From Symsagittifera roscoffensis (lineage: Eukaryota; Xenacoelomorpha; Acoela; Convolutidae), in NCBI RefSeq assembly GCF_963678635.1, contig NC_087069.1, forward strand, positions 25,100,303 to 25,164,302: a stretch of DNA of 64,000 nucleotides. The letters run 5' to 3'. Below the pieces are notes generated by a model. The model did no database searches. It worked only from the letters and a program-made list of their open reading frames with translations, and was not told where the DNA came from. Of the stretch, positions 42,408 through 54,800 are shown in pieces. A program made the position numbers and the translations under genes. Position 1 is the first letter of the stretch; each line of letters begins with the position of its first letter.

Positions 42408-42854
42408 ATGGATGAAATCCAGTTGCAGGACCTCATTCAGAATTGTAAACATCTGAAATATAAGTTTTTTGGAGTATTTGCAGCCGACAATTTTCCACCT
42501 CACATCCCAAACAACATCTTTATGATTGTGAACACTTCAAAATCAGATTCTCCGGGGACACATTGGATTGTGATATGCAACAGAAGAAATGTTTTATACT
42601 TCGCTGATCCTCTCGGTCTTCCTCTTTGGCAGTACACCAATCTGTATAAACGATTGAACGAGAATTTTCATCAAGTGACTGAATTGATGACAAACTTTCC
42701 CATGCAAGACTCAAACTCTACCATGTGCGGTTCTTTTTGTATTTATATTGCACATTTGATTTTTGATAAAAACTTTAATGGTGATGCTTCTGATTTTGTT
42801 TATATAACTGATCATGTTTTGAAACGTTTCCTAACTCACATGCTTACCCATTAA
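42408..42854 (+). CDS. Maverick adenain-like cysteine protease (maturation protease)
   Basis: 148 residues from the ATG three bases after the capsid stop. The catalytic triad is visible as His in THWIVI, Asp in FADPLG and Cys in MCGSFCIYIAH. It would process capsid precursors. The length is a little short but typical for Polintons. Confidence 0.9.
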   Translation: MDEIQLQDLIQNCKHLKYKFFGVFAADNFPPHIPNNIFMIVNTSKSDSPGTHWIVICNRRNVLYFADPLGLPLWQYTNLYKRLNENFHQVTELMTNFPMQDSNSTMCGSFCIYIAHLIFDKNFNGDASDFVYITDHVLKRFLTHMLTH

Positions 42855-43760
42855 CTAACCATTTAATATAGCTGTTTTATACACTTTACAATTTCATTTT
42901 GAACAATACATTCTTTTAGTAATTGAAATTTTACCCAATTGTTAACTGAATAGCAGTAATTCGAGAAGTTAATTCAAAGTGAGAAAAAAGTACAAAATCG
43001 ATCTATGGGGGGATATCACCATACCAGCTACTGTTGCCTCCTTTCAGTACAATTTCCGGACGGGTTTCGAAACGCCGCCTTTCGGCTGAGAGTCGAGCGC
43101 CATGCGTTTTCCTCTACTCGGACCCCAAGAAATTTTGATCCACTTCAATTTTATAGTAACAAGTTAGGTACAAGTTTTGATAATAATTCTGGGCACTTTT
43201 GGCTTTCATCAGTGTTCTCGTTTTTCAAGATCTTAACCCACTACAACTTATTAGCTCTTTCAACCTTTCTATAAAATCAAAGCTTTTGTCATAGATTTCA
43301 GACGTTTATTTTTCAGTCTTCTGTAGACACGGAAAATGGAAATGTCGAAATTTTCAAGCCAATTTCATTATTTTAGAGTTTTCAGTGTTGCAAAATTTTT
43401 CTTTGTTTTTTACTTTCATTTGGCTTAAAGAAACTTTTCATTCTTATTTCGGTCAAATTGATCATTAGCTTTTACCTAAATAGAGGTGGCGGCCGCCGCA
43501 ATTGACGAATTTTCCTTTCTTTGAGATTCAGCAATAAAACATGCATTTTTGAAGGAAATCGTTCACCGCAGCCAACAGTTAAGCTACGCTGCCAAAATCT
43601 GGTGCTTTCCTATTACATATAATAGATATATAACGTCCTTTTACATGTAAACAAGCCAATACCCCCAAACTTTAGAAGGGAAAATATGCACCGACCAAAA
43701 CTTAATTCCATTCCCGGTTCCACAACGTTCAGTGGGAATACTCAATAATTTACCGAAGTT
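42855..43760. other. Maverick right noncoding margin with a GC-rich patch
   Basis: No gene is supported. Bases 43000-43135 are much richer in G and C than the surroundings (for example TTTCGAAACGCCGCCTTTCGG), and GGCGGCCGCC occurs at 43489-43498. This could be a regulatory or noncoding RNA segment; nothing more can be said. Confidence 0.4.
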
Positions 43761-44252
43761 TTACATAGGGATCATTAAGTATAAAAATTATACATTGGGA
43801 TCATTAGGTATAAATATTATACATTGGGATCATTAGGTATAAATATTTTACATAGGGATCATTAGGTATAAATATTTTACACAGGGATCATTAGGTATAA
43901 ATATTTACATAGGGATCATTAGGGATAAATATTTTACATAGGGATCATTAGGGATAAAAATTATACATTGGGATCATTAGGTATAAATATTTTACATGGG
44001 GATCATTAGGTATAAATATTTTACATAGGGATCATTAGGTATAAATATTTACATAGGGATCATTAGGGATAAAAATTATACATTGGGATCATTAGGTATA
44101 AATATTTTACATGGGGATCATTAGGTATAAATATTTTACATAGGGATCATTAGGTATAAATATTTACATAGGGATCATTAGGAATCTATACCCAATGATC
44201 CCTGTAGGGATCACCCCCCCCCCCGATCCCAGTGTCGTATATCTATACTACT
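43761..44252. repeat. Right terminal inverted repeat with 29-bp subrepeats
   Basis: About fifteen tandem units based on TTTACATAGGGATCATTAGG lead to the unique terminus ending CTATACTACT. Four consecutive units near 43925-44040 recur in the same variant order at 44040-44160, a higher-order duplication. This arm is about 177 bp longer than the left. Confidence 0.9.
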
Positions 44253-44258
44253 AATTTG
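44253..44258. repeat. Right target-site duplication of the Maverick
   Basis: AATTTG, identical to 24173-24178. Confidence 0.95.
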
Positions 44259-47200
44259 TGTTTAAGAAAACAAACCATGGCCGAACTTTCTCATGTAACT
44301 AATTTTTATCGAGTAGGCCTAAGTTCTGGGCTCTTTCAGATTTGGGTTTCTTTCTTTCACGATTTGTTGGTTGCACAGCGCAATCTTTTCAGTATATGGT
44401 TGCTTATATCTGTATTTATGAGAGCCAAAAGCTGTTTCTAAGTCCATTCGAAGTGTTCCAGGTCTGAAAATGCCATTTTTTGCAACTGCAAAAAATCTGC
44501 GGTATGAATTTTTTTTTGAAAAGGTGGATTTAAAAGGTTTTTTTTAATTGTTGATAGCAAAAACTATTGATTTCAGCTGTTGACAAATTTAAATGCATAT
44601 GGTAAAAACAGGAATTCTCATTCACGCAATACACTGATACGTTCTTGAAAACACTTTTCGATTAATTCATAGAGGGTAGCTGTGATCACTTGCTCTAACT
44701 CTATATAAAATGTTTGCGCAACTTCGACGATAACTTTGGCCACTATTATCTTTCAAAACATTGAATAAAATTTGATTTTGCTGTTAGTTTTGCAAACTAG
44801 TATAGTAATTAGTCCGCTATTAGTTGCAACATGAGAGTAAATTGCAAAATTTCCTCAGCCGAACGATGCTTTTGATAAAATCTTTTCGGAGAATTCATTA
44901 AAAGTATTGATTTTCTAAAGAAAATCAGCGTCTAGAAACATTGATATACACGAAAAGAAAACAGAAAAACGCAAACGATTGTAGCTCGAATAGTGTTTAT
45001 GGACAATTGGGTTTTTGAAGCAAGAGAAAGTTGCATGTCTACCGTCTATTCAGCGAACGTCAGCTACAAAATTGAGTTTAACTTTTCTCTAGCAATCGAA
45101 AATCCATCAAGGTGCGAAATTTAATTGCCGGCAATAAACGATGATGTTTCTGAAAGTGCCCCACTTTTTCAAAGGTGGAAAATGTTCTGATATTTGGGAA
45201 AATATAGACAATGAAAAGTTGAAACAACTGCCAGATGTTTTTCGTGCCAATAAAGTGACGGCCTGGAGCTGAAAAAAATACCAACATTGAACTAAGAGGC
45301 TCGCATGTTCCCCGGATGTCAACTTGTTAGAAAACGCGTATATTTTTTTTCAAAAAATTGAAAATTAACTGAAAAACATGGAGTGTAGTTTTAAAAACCT
45401 TCAAACCACTGTCACTTCCAATAACAATATTGAATCTGTTTATAAGTCATTTCCGAAGCTAGCTCATCTGGCTTATAAATATTCATGTTAAATATTATTT
45501 TTCTTTGCAATAACTTATTTGTTTTTTTTTTGGCTGTCCGTACTATTGAACAGGTTTTGATACTTGATTAGTTTTCTAATTGGTAGTTCGACAGAAACCA
45601 TTTAAAACAAAACATTTTAAACTTTTTACCAAACGAAAAGAGTATTTATAGTATTTCATATTTTCGCATTTCAAAACAACAACTGAGTTTTAAAAAAAAA
45701 TTCTTGGATTCAAAACGGCTTTTTTCAAACCGTAGTTGAACTTTAGTTCTGTAGGTCTCAGTAGAAATAGTATACTTAGTTCTTTGACCAGTGCATTCAA
45801 TAAAATGCTGCTCTTTTTTCGTTTTTGAAAATAAGTAAAATGTTAAGACAAAATTTTAATAAATATTAAGACCAAATAAAAAACAATGAGAGCCGTTTTC
45901 TGGGCAAGTTTCACGGAAAATGCTGACCACAATAAGAAATAATTTTAATTTTTATTTTCAAATTGCGTCGTTTTTTTGAACGAGGCCAGCCGAAGCCGAA
46001 GGGATCTAAAGCAAAGACTAGAAATTTGGTAGTGACAGTAAGTTTCTTCCTTTCCACAACAGTTTTCTTCATGAAAAAATACAGAAAAATGCTCGATTTT
46101 TCCAGTTTAATTCCCTAGAAGGCGCCAAAAAAGTTTTAAATGTGCTAAACTAGTTGGAGTACAATTAAGTTTTCAAGACTTAACTTGATTTATCAGCTTG
46201 CTAATTGATGCCTTTTGTAGACTATGGTTATACTGCTCGCTCGCTTCATTCGCTCAAAATTGGAATAAAAATCAAAAACTTCAAATCTCAACAAAGAGAC
46301 AACTATTTGGAAACTTAGTTGTTTTTTGGCGCCTAATTTTGCGCGAAAAACAAAAAAGGAAAAAAGTAAATCAACCCGAAAACAAAATTCCTCTCTTTTT
46401 TCAGAGGTCGGAAACAATTAGGAAAAATACATTTTTGGTACAATTTTACTAATATTTTTAAGTTGGGTAAATAATGTAATAACAGGCTATATTTTAGACA
46501 ACTTGATAGTACAATTTTTGCGCTATTTTGAAACAAAAAAAAACAGCTCAAAAATTTTTTTCCATTGTGATTTTTAACTTCTTTGTTTGCTAATTTAGCT
46601 ATTTTTTTTAAACACCCTAAAGTCCGTATTAAGACTGACAAAATGATGATATGATTAAAAAACTAGTTTAAAGTCAATACAGCTTCCGACAACAACCAAT
46701 TAAAAATTTTGATGATCTTGATCTTAGGATAAGCATGGTTGATGCAAGCGTTTTATTTGAAGTAGCTGGTTTTAGGCGTGTGCGAAACAATCACCAAATA
46801 ACAACCCAACTAATCATTTAAAGTTTTTGGTAAGTTTGTTCGAAAATTGTAAACGACTTTTCAATTTGAAATGTCAACTTTGGTTGATTCTGCTACTTTC
46901 TCACTAGTTTTTTATTAGTTTTTTTTGTATTTACCTCAAGCTAAATTTGATTGCATTTTTTGTTTTTTTTTGTCAAATTGTCAAAAGTGAACCATGTTTA
47001 TATGCTTTAATATTTTTTGTTCAACGAACACTTTTTGAAAAACGATTGTTTTTGTCTAATCGGAGTTTGTATCTTTGTCACGAAAATTCAATTAACTAAA
47101 TCGCTCTGAAAGTTTAGCTGGTAAACTTTTGAGTTTAGCAAGAACTATTGATACGATGTTTTTTTTTAAATCTATTTTTCTTCATTCTTCATTCTTCACT

Positions 47201-48312
47201 AAGAATCGCAAGACCGATTCGATTTATACAACAAGTCTTATCCTTGCTTCTTAATACTGAACCATTTAAAATTGAAAAAATAAGTGACAAGAAAAACTGG
47301 TATAAGCTTTTTGCATTTTAGTCTGAATTCAACTTTTTTTTGGCTAGATTTAAGGGCCTTATAAGCGTTATAATAACATCTGACCTGTTTCCAATTAGGT
47401 TTTGAAGTTTGATTTAGCTCTTTCTTAGCAACAATTTTTTTTAAAGTCACAAAAAAGATGCAAATTTTTTTGATTTTCGTTTTCAACTAATTATTTGAGA
47501 AAATAACTCTGAAATTAAATCTAGAGGCTTTTTTCTTTTGATACATAAGCTGTCGTTTTCACCTCGGACAAAAAATGACACAAGTTAAAAATCAAAAGAA
47601 CATGATTTTTTTGGAGATTTTTTATTCAAAGTCGTGGGAAATTTTTGTGCTGCTTGCACATAAACCATCTATTTTTGTTATTATTCATCATTTTTTACTT
47701 TTTTGTTTACAGAGGTTTTTTTTCTGCTGCACACGATAAATTGCAAGTGTTATTTTGTGATTGGAGACATTTTATAAAAATGAAAATGAAAATCGTTGAA
47801 AAAAGTAGTGTAGACTTTCTCAGGTTTTTCCCTGCCTCAGGTCAAATGAAAAGCATTTTTCTATTCTTATCTGGATTGGTGATAACTGACTACTGACTTC
47901 ACATTGGGGAAAAAGAATACAATAATAGTTTTCTTATTCAGTGCGGTTTCGCTCAACCAGTTAAGCAGAACTGGTAACTAACTTGATTTAGTCGCGTAGT
48001 TGCCTGACAATTAGATACCCCCAATTTTTGTTCCATTCTTGGAGTGGGGAGAAACTATGAAATTGTTTTTTTTTTCAAGCAAGGGCTGTTAAAAATGGCA
48101 TCAGGTGAAATTAAGTAATTTATCATATAAATTTTTTCATTCCTCATTCAAAATTTGTAGGACGTTTTTTCTTTTTTTTTACCCTTGAAATTGGCACGGG
48201 TGATGCAACGTGGTACTAGATTTTTCCCCTAAAAGAATTTTGCTTGGGTTAAAATGTTTTCCGTGTTTCAACTGGCTTGATAAAATTTCGATCTCAATTC
48301 AATCAGCCAGAG
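44259..48312. other. Proposed ARM-TIR intron sequence right of the Maverick; no gene
   Basis: About 4 kb of AT-rich sequence with no recognised exon or clear repeat on either strand. Confidence 0.45.
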
Positions 48313-48320
48313 CATCTGCC

Positions 48321-48607
48321 GGTGATATGTTACAATAGGTGGTAATTTTAAGTGTAGTGCATGTATTAAATTTGAGAACTATAATGCATAATATAGTCAT
48401 TTCATTTTCAATCAATTATATTACTACTAAGATAGTTTTTGTAAATACATTACTCTGCCAGATGAAATGCTATTCAAAAGTTCAAAATTTACACTTTTTT
48501 TGGCAAAAAGTTTGGCTTTTGATACAAATTATAAACAATATGCGAAGTATAAAAAAAAGCGATCCAGCTATTCAAATGGAACCTACCACCTATTGTAATA
48601 TATCACC
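48321..48607. mobile_element. MITE, 287 bp, with inverted termini and 8-bp target duplication
   Basis: The left end is GGTGATATGTTACAATAGG and the right end is its near-exact complement CCTATTGTAATATATCACC. CATCTGCC stands directly outside both ends (48313-48320 and 48608-48615). Eight-base duplications with GG termini fit Merlin; hAT is also possible. No coding capacity. Confidence 0.85.
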
Positions 48608-48615
48608 CATCTGCC

Positions 48616-50184
48616 GTAGATGTAAGAGACCTGTTTTTTTGTAAGCTAGAAATTTTCTGCTTTTTTGGCTTATTTTTGTCCACTGAATTTCCTTTTAAAG
48701 ACTCCTTTTAAAGACTTTCTTCTGAATTCTTAAATGCCATTTCTAAAAACTCATTGGTGGAAGCAACGGAGCTATTGGATTTTTTGAGATTTTTTTGTGT
48801 ATGAAATTTTAAAAGAAAATTTACTGAATTTTACTGCATTCTTTGTAGAAAAAGAATTATAAAACCTTTAATTCCACCAAAAACGTATGCAAAGTTATGC
48901 GACCATTATGATTGCGGTTAGCAGCTGTTATCAATTGGGAAGATTCTTTTTCTTGTAAACAATTTATGGGCAACAGAATCACTGAACTATTTTCTCAAAT
49001 CAGCCGTTCGGTCAACAAGCTGGAAAAACGTTGATCATGTCTACATTTCATATAGCTTTTCTATTCAAACAATCTTTTTTATGTTGCTTCCTCTTCTCTT
49101 TCTTATTTGTTTACTCGGCCTTAAAATTTTTTGCTTATACCGCTGATTGACCTAATATTGCTCCGTTATACGAGCGAAAAAAGTTTCTTATGCTTGTGAG
49201 TTTTTCGAGGGGGGAATATATTATTTTCAGAAGTTTTTTTCTGAAATTTTTTGGCTGTGCATTACGTGCGTCTCTTCTATAATTGTTGGGTTTTAAATTT
49301 TGTTTCCATAAAATTTTAATTTTTCTTCTAAATACTGCCCAGGACAAATTGAGACAAGGTATAAAACTTTAGTAGGTTTAGCTGTTATCGACATTTCCAT
49401 TTTTTCCGACCTAGCGGCTTTCGTCTCACAACATGTTTGCTTCACTCGCCGCTGTGAAGTTAATGCTTCGAAATTTTGGCCTTTCGATCGGCGCTTGGCA
49501 TATAGAGTTTATCACCAGGCGGAGGGAAGGTTTAAACAACCCTCAAGGAAACTCGATAAAAAAACCTCTAATAAAAAACCCATTTTTAAACTAAGATTTG
49601 GTCATCAATCATCTCGATTAACCATTGAAAGCACTAAAGGAACAAGTATAATCTTCACAGTTTTTCTGGAAAAACAGCTAAACTGTGCAATTAAGACCTC
49701 CCTGGCAGAAATCACTTTTAATGTTTTTAATTTCCTAAAAGCAAATAGTTTTATTACCAGCATACAAAAATCCAAAATCGAGAGCTGAGCAATTAACGCG
49801 ACAAAAACGAAACAAGGATAGCAAATTGGTGTGCAAGTAACCCAAAAACCTAACCTCTTAAAAAAACTTAAAAAAAGTACTCGAAGTGAAGTTTTTTCAA
49901 AAACTGCTTCTTTATACATTCAATGCTTCACCTTCAAGCTGGATTTTTGGAACGAGTTTTGCTCAAATCAGCAGATAAGTATCATGTTTCACGATATTTT
50001 TCAGATAAAGCTGAATTTAAAGGACTATCTAAAAACCCCTCTACGTATGCTCTTTATACTCTTGGAGCTTAAATGAGCCTATTTTTTTCACAACAATTTT
50101 TTAAACTTGAAGTTGAAATTCGGTGCGAGAATTTTCCATATTATGGCTTTTAATGTTAAAAACAGCAAAATATAGGTCGCTGAC
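48616..50184. other. Intron-side sequence near the ARM exon; no gene
   Basis: No exon is recognised. The ARM exon donor (AAAG|GTCAGC) ends this stretch at 50184/50185. Confidence 0.45.
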
Positions 50185-51364
50185 CTTTGGAGGTACTTGG
50201 AAGAACATCAAATTCGCTACCAATCTCCGGAAACTCAATAGAATAGGAGATTGCGAGGTTGCTTGCATTGTTGTCATCTAAAGGTGTTTCCAAATCCTGC
50301 GACGAATTACGCGAGCTGCTTCTATTACTTTTACCATCAATGGGTCTGATTTCACTAGTTCGCTCGTTTGGTGATGCAATAATTTGCATCGACCTAATCT
50401 GGGGAAATTTCTCGATTATTTGTTCAACAGGGTCTTCATTGAATAAAAAACCCATCATTTCATGCTTGCTGAGAGTTTGTAGAAGAATTGAAGACCATTT
50501 TATAGTTGACCGAGATCTGTCTGAGTTTTTGCTCCGTTTTTCAGAAAGCAGAATTGCGTGAGCTTCCAAAAAGGAGTCACAAATCGAGATTATTCCATAC
50601 TTTACGAATTCTGTGGCCGCTCTATGGTTCCGAGCAAAAATTGACAGAGCTTCTAAAATTTCATCGGACCGATATCCATCAAATGTCAAAGTGTTAGATG
50701 AACTTAAAATGTTTTGAAGGACTTGTTTGAACAGGTAATCTATGTTTTGTTTTTGGAGTTCCATTAAATGGTGGTCTGCTTCTGAACTCACGTCCACTGC
50801 ATAGGCCAGGCACAAAAGAGCAGTTATCTTTGTCCTATTGTTTTGGGTGTTCATCAGATCTCTTAGGGCATGATTGAGACTGTTTCGACGAAGGTCATTT
50901 CGCAGTTCAGGACAATTGTAAAGAGTTTTGCCTAGAATGATACAAAAACTCTGCACGTAATCGTTCGTTGTTTGCTGATCTGAATCGGCGGCCAGGGTTT
51001 CGGCTTGAAAGGCCAGATTACTCTCGAGGTTTGAAGCAAGTAAATCAAAGATTTTGTTGTCGACAACACTTTTGCAGTAATCTTTACTTTGGTCCGTGAA
51101 ACTGACATTCAAACTCAACACTATCTTTTTAATAGCTTCAGATCGACTTCTGCATAATAAGTCTCTAGAAAGGTCAACAAATCCCCAGTTAACCATCTCC
51201 ATACAAAACTCATCTTGATTCAATTTGCTTCCCGTTTCGCATACTGTGTCAAATGTTTCTCTTATTCGCATCAACCCCGAAACTGTAGTCATCTGGTCCT
51301 CGTGATCATCCAAGACTACAAGAGCATCCCTGGCCGCGAATAGCCAGTCTTCACAATGAGTCAT
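50185..51364 (-). CDS. 5' exon of a proposed ARM-TIR protein (armadillo-like helical repeats)
   Basis: The first ATG is at 51362-51364 and the exon encodes 393 residues plus one base before a donor AAAG|GTCAGC at 50184. The protein is all-helical, with repeats resembling armadillo/HEAT units (for example ITALLCLAYAVDVSS and ILEALSIFARN) and no membrane segment. Read past the donor, the frame adds only ten or so residues. It joins in phase (G|GT) with the TIR exon at 23735, giving a 751-residue ARM-linker-TIR protein. That layout resembles ARM-TIR proteins of invertebrates and, without SAM domains, SARM. ATG lies 144 bp from the LTR at 51508. Confidence 0.7.
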
Positions 51365-51502
51365 TTGTAACACACCCACAATGAAAATGAAAACCAGATT
51401 AGAACCAATGTAATGTTGTAGATTTTCAAACAGTTGTTTTAGCAGTAAAGAAAACAGAATCTTTCATAATGCTCGTGTCAAAGCTTTGGCTACGCGTTCA
51501 AT

Positions 51503-51507
51503 CATGT
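51503..51507. repeat. Target-site duplication, left copy, gypsy element
   Basis: CATGT, repeated at 58675-58679 on the other side of the element. Confidence 0.93.
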
Positions 51508-51865
51508 TGTTATACCCTCAGCCGTTAGGTGAGGTATAAACTGTATAATTTCGATGTTCAAAGTCTATGCTTAATCGCTAACTAAGAATTGGAATATGAA
51601 GAGATAGAGAGAGCAACTTAAATTCAGTTTGGAACGTTAAGTCTGGTCGACGCTGACCTCGAAGCATTTGAGATACGGCGTTTCATAATAACTAATACAT
51701 ATGTTGTTAGGTATAGATAGATACTTATTTAATACGCAGACTTCTATATGTATTATGTAATCAGTTAGGTTTATAATATGTAAACATTACCAACTGGTAG
51801 TTTTAGCACCTAATTGTACATTGTTTATAAAGGGATGTTTTACTACAATATCCGTATGGATAACA
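51508..51865 (-). repeat. 3' LTR of the gypsy element
   Basis: 358 bp. On the minus strand it starts TGTTATCC and ends GTATAACA. A TATA-like TTTATAAA is present near 51830-51837. It lies 144 bp upstream of the ARM exon start codon, in the same orientation. Confidence 0.95.
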
Positions 51866-51876
51866 TTTCCCTCCTT
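51866..51876 (-). other. Polypurine tract
   Basis: Minus strand AAGGAGGGAAA immediately precedes the 3' LTR, where plus-strand DNA synthesis is primed in this class. Confidence 0.85.
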
Positions 51877-51897
51877 GCGAGAAATTGAGTTTTCAAT

Positions 51898-54800
51898 TTA
51901 AGGATTTTCAAGATCCTCCGCCTGGCTTGTGGACTTTTGTGTATCTCCTTCTTTTTCCCTCTGAAAGGTCATGGAATTTCCTCTGATCGGGCTGATCGAT
52001 TGCAGGAAATTCATAGCGTCCTCAAAGTCTTTACTGAAGGAGTCCTCTGTGATCTTTTGTTTGTCTAGTATGTAACGTGAGCTTGTGGTTCTTGGTGGTG
52101 TAGCGGTTGTGGTTGTTTCGCGGGCGTTTTCAGGCGTATCGTTACTCATAAGAACTTCTGTACACACTATTTCCTCTGACGTTGTCACTGATGGCGATAG
52201 GCATACTGTGGTCTCTTTGTCTCTCGTGGTTTGTGCGTCGCCTATGTCGATGGTATTGGAGGTGTTAGGTTCCTTTGATGTAATGTCCTCCGTATTTGCA
52301 TGTTCGATGGTTGCTACCATGCCTGACATATCTGTATTGGTAGATATGTTACCAATTGGAATTGCGTTGCCGAATTTTCCGGCTAACGTGCTTGTTCGTG
52401 CTCGCGTCGATCTTCGAATTTCCGGCGAGTTTGTTTCCGGTGTGGATTTTCGATCAATTCGTTTGGCTGCGGGTTGTTTACTTGGAGATGGGGTTTTATG
52501 GTCGAGCTCTATATCCGATGAAAGTGAAATCGAGGTGTCACAGTCGAATTCGATCGTTGCGGGGTCGGCTTTAGCTTTTTTCGATTTTGCCGGGAGGCGT
52601 TGCGTTGCTGGTTTGCTGCTGTTGCTGGCATTCTTCTGATTTCTTGATGTAAATGTTGATAATAACTTTTGTGGGCCGAGAGCTCGTCTGTTGAGTGTTT
52701 GTTGTAGGACTTCCTGAGTGGATTTTGGAGGTGGTTTTCGGGGACTTGTCGATGATTTGTCTTCTGGTTTCTTTTGTGCCCCCATGCTAGGTGACTTTGG
52801 TCCTAAAATACGCGGTTTAGCTCTTGGTAGGTGTTTATAAGCGACAAAGTCCTTTAGTGCCGCTGGTCTACATTTACCATAGACTCTTGGATCCGGTATG
52901 AATGCAAGACCGTCGTGTCTAATTAACCTAGGTTGCTTCCCGTCTTCCCTTATCCACGCAGTATGTGGGGAGTAATTCAATATTGCGCCATTTTCAATAA
53001 TTTTGAATTGTGCCCCGAATGTTCCCGCATTTTTAGTTTTTCTCGCTATTGTTCCCGTTTTCCTAGCGACCTGTTCTAGACGTAGTCCTGTTTTAGGATC
53101 TATGGTATGTGCTGGACTTTTAAAACGGTCCTTCAGGAATACTAACGGAGCTCTGCGTAGATTTTCCTTTTCTTGTTTTGTTAGGAGTCTTATGGGGTTA
53201 CGTGTTCTTAAGTTTTCCAAGTTATTAGATTTTTCTTTTAGGAAAGCTTCCTGGAGTGATCTGGCTTCATAAGGTTTGTTTGATAAAGGTAGATGCGCAC
53301 CTATTGGGAATTTCTGGAGTAGCCTCCGGTCGAATTCCTCATCACTACTGTCGAGTGTTACTGCATCCTTGTGTGTGCGTACATCCGGTTGGTGGTGTGC
53401 GCGTCGTTTTCCAGATGTTGTGGCTGTGTCCTGATGAGCCTTGGTTGTGCTTTGTTCCGCGTTGTTTTTTTCTGGTGAAGCCGGGTTGAACGTCGGTTCT
53501 GGCACATATTGGTAATCGGATGTGGGCTTCTGCTTGTATTTGAGATCCAACTCGTCCTCGCTGTTGACTTCTCTGTTCCACATTGTTTCCGCCGACAACG
53601 CTGGTTTCGTTAGTACTTTTTCGTCTAAACATGACAGTTTCGTATTTTCCCACGAAAGGTTTGACAATTTTGACGATGTGCTAAGATTACTTAGGGGTGT
53701 ATTAGCTTTTCTACCATAGTGAGATTCAAATGGTGTAACTTTTGTAGAAGTGTTAGGTGTAATACGGAGTGTTTTTATTAATTCAGCCACGTCTGATGCT
53801 AATTTATACGGACGATTTGATTTATCTATCTTCATAATTGCTAATCGCGATTTTAATGTCCGTATGAGCCTTTCGACCATACCTATAGCTCGATGGTCGT
53901 CCACCGGTGCGAAAATCAGTTTTATGTTATGCGCTTTACAATAAATGAGGAACTTTTTGGCCCTGAAACCTTGTGCTTGGTCGCGTCTGATCGCACGGGG
54001 TACGCCCTGGTTGACTATGTGGTTTTGCATAAAGTGGATGATTGTATCCGCTTTGTTATTGGTAACAACTTTTGCGTACGGAAAACGTGAGAAGCGATCG
54101 ACACCCACCAATATGTAAACTTCCTTATCGTTTTCATCCGGTAAGGGTCCTGCAAAATCCAATTGGATTTCTTCATTCGGTTCTACCACCGCGTCCAATG
54201 TTGTGTAGTGTTGTTTACCCGAGATAACTTTAAAGTTCTTACCCTTTTCCCGGCAGTTTTTGCAGTTTTGAGCAGTTGCCACAATGTCTCGGTGGAGGTA
54301 CGGATACCACACATGTCTTCCAGCCTCTAGCATTCCACCTTGTCCTGGATGTGTGAGGTGTAATGCATCCATTAGTGTGGGTCTGAGCTGTTTCGGTATG
54401 ACGACGCGGTCGTCGTAGAGCAAGATATTTTCTCTGACTGATAGCCGATGTCTCACATTATAAAAGTAAGGACCGTAGCAGCTTTTGATCGAATCCCATT
54501 TCTCCTGTTTAACCATGGTTAAAAGCGGTGATAGATTTCTATCTCGTTTGGTAGCGGCTGCTAGGAAGTTGACGTCCATTACTTTCCGTAAGTTCTTCCG
54601 GAACATTGGGGTGTCTTCTTCTTCGATAGTGGCGATTGTTTGACTTTCTGTGTCTTGTTGTGTAGATTGACTGTTTCCGGCTTGGCATTCTGTGTCCTGT
54701 GATTGTTTGACATCATCCAGTGTCTGGCAAATTGCATCAGTCTTTTCATTCTCAATTCTGTTGAATGTGAGGCTTTCTTTTGAGGGTATGACCTGATGTG

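Larger units (their letters stand above)
24179..44252. mobile_element. Complete Maverick/Polinton element, 20,074 bp
   Basis: The ends are AGTAGTATAGATATACGAC and its exact complement, matching the AG...CT rule, with a 6-bp target duplication outside them. Inside are protein-primed PolB, a retrovirus-like integrase, packaging ATPase, adenain-like protease, major and minor capsid proteins and about ten accessory genes. PolB and small ORFs are transcribed leftward, everything else rightward from about 33.6 kb. Only two frame interruptions are seen (the PolB homopolymer and the small-ORF overlap at 32.06 kb). With intact ends and genes it appears recent or still capable of movement. Confidence 0.97.

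Noticed and set aside
43005-43274. Coding ORF in the Maverick right margin
   Set aside because: No recognisable domain, no conserved neighbour role and unusual composition; not supported as a gene.
44259-50156. Various open frames of 60-100 codons
   Set aside because: Low-complexity, Phe/Lys-rich translations of AT-rich intron sequence without motifs or splice context.
52085-52639. 184-codon plus-strand frame opposite gypsy pol
   Set aside because: Antisense shadow of the long pol C-terminal region; no domain or start context.
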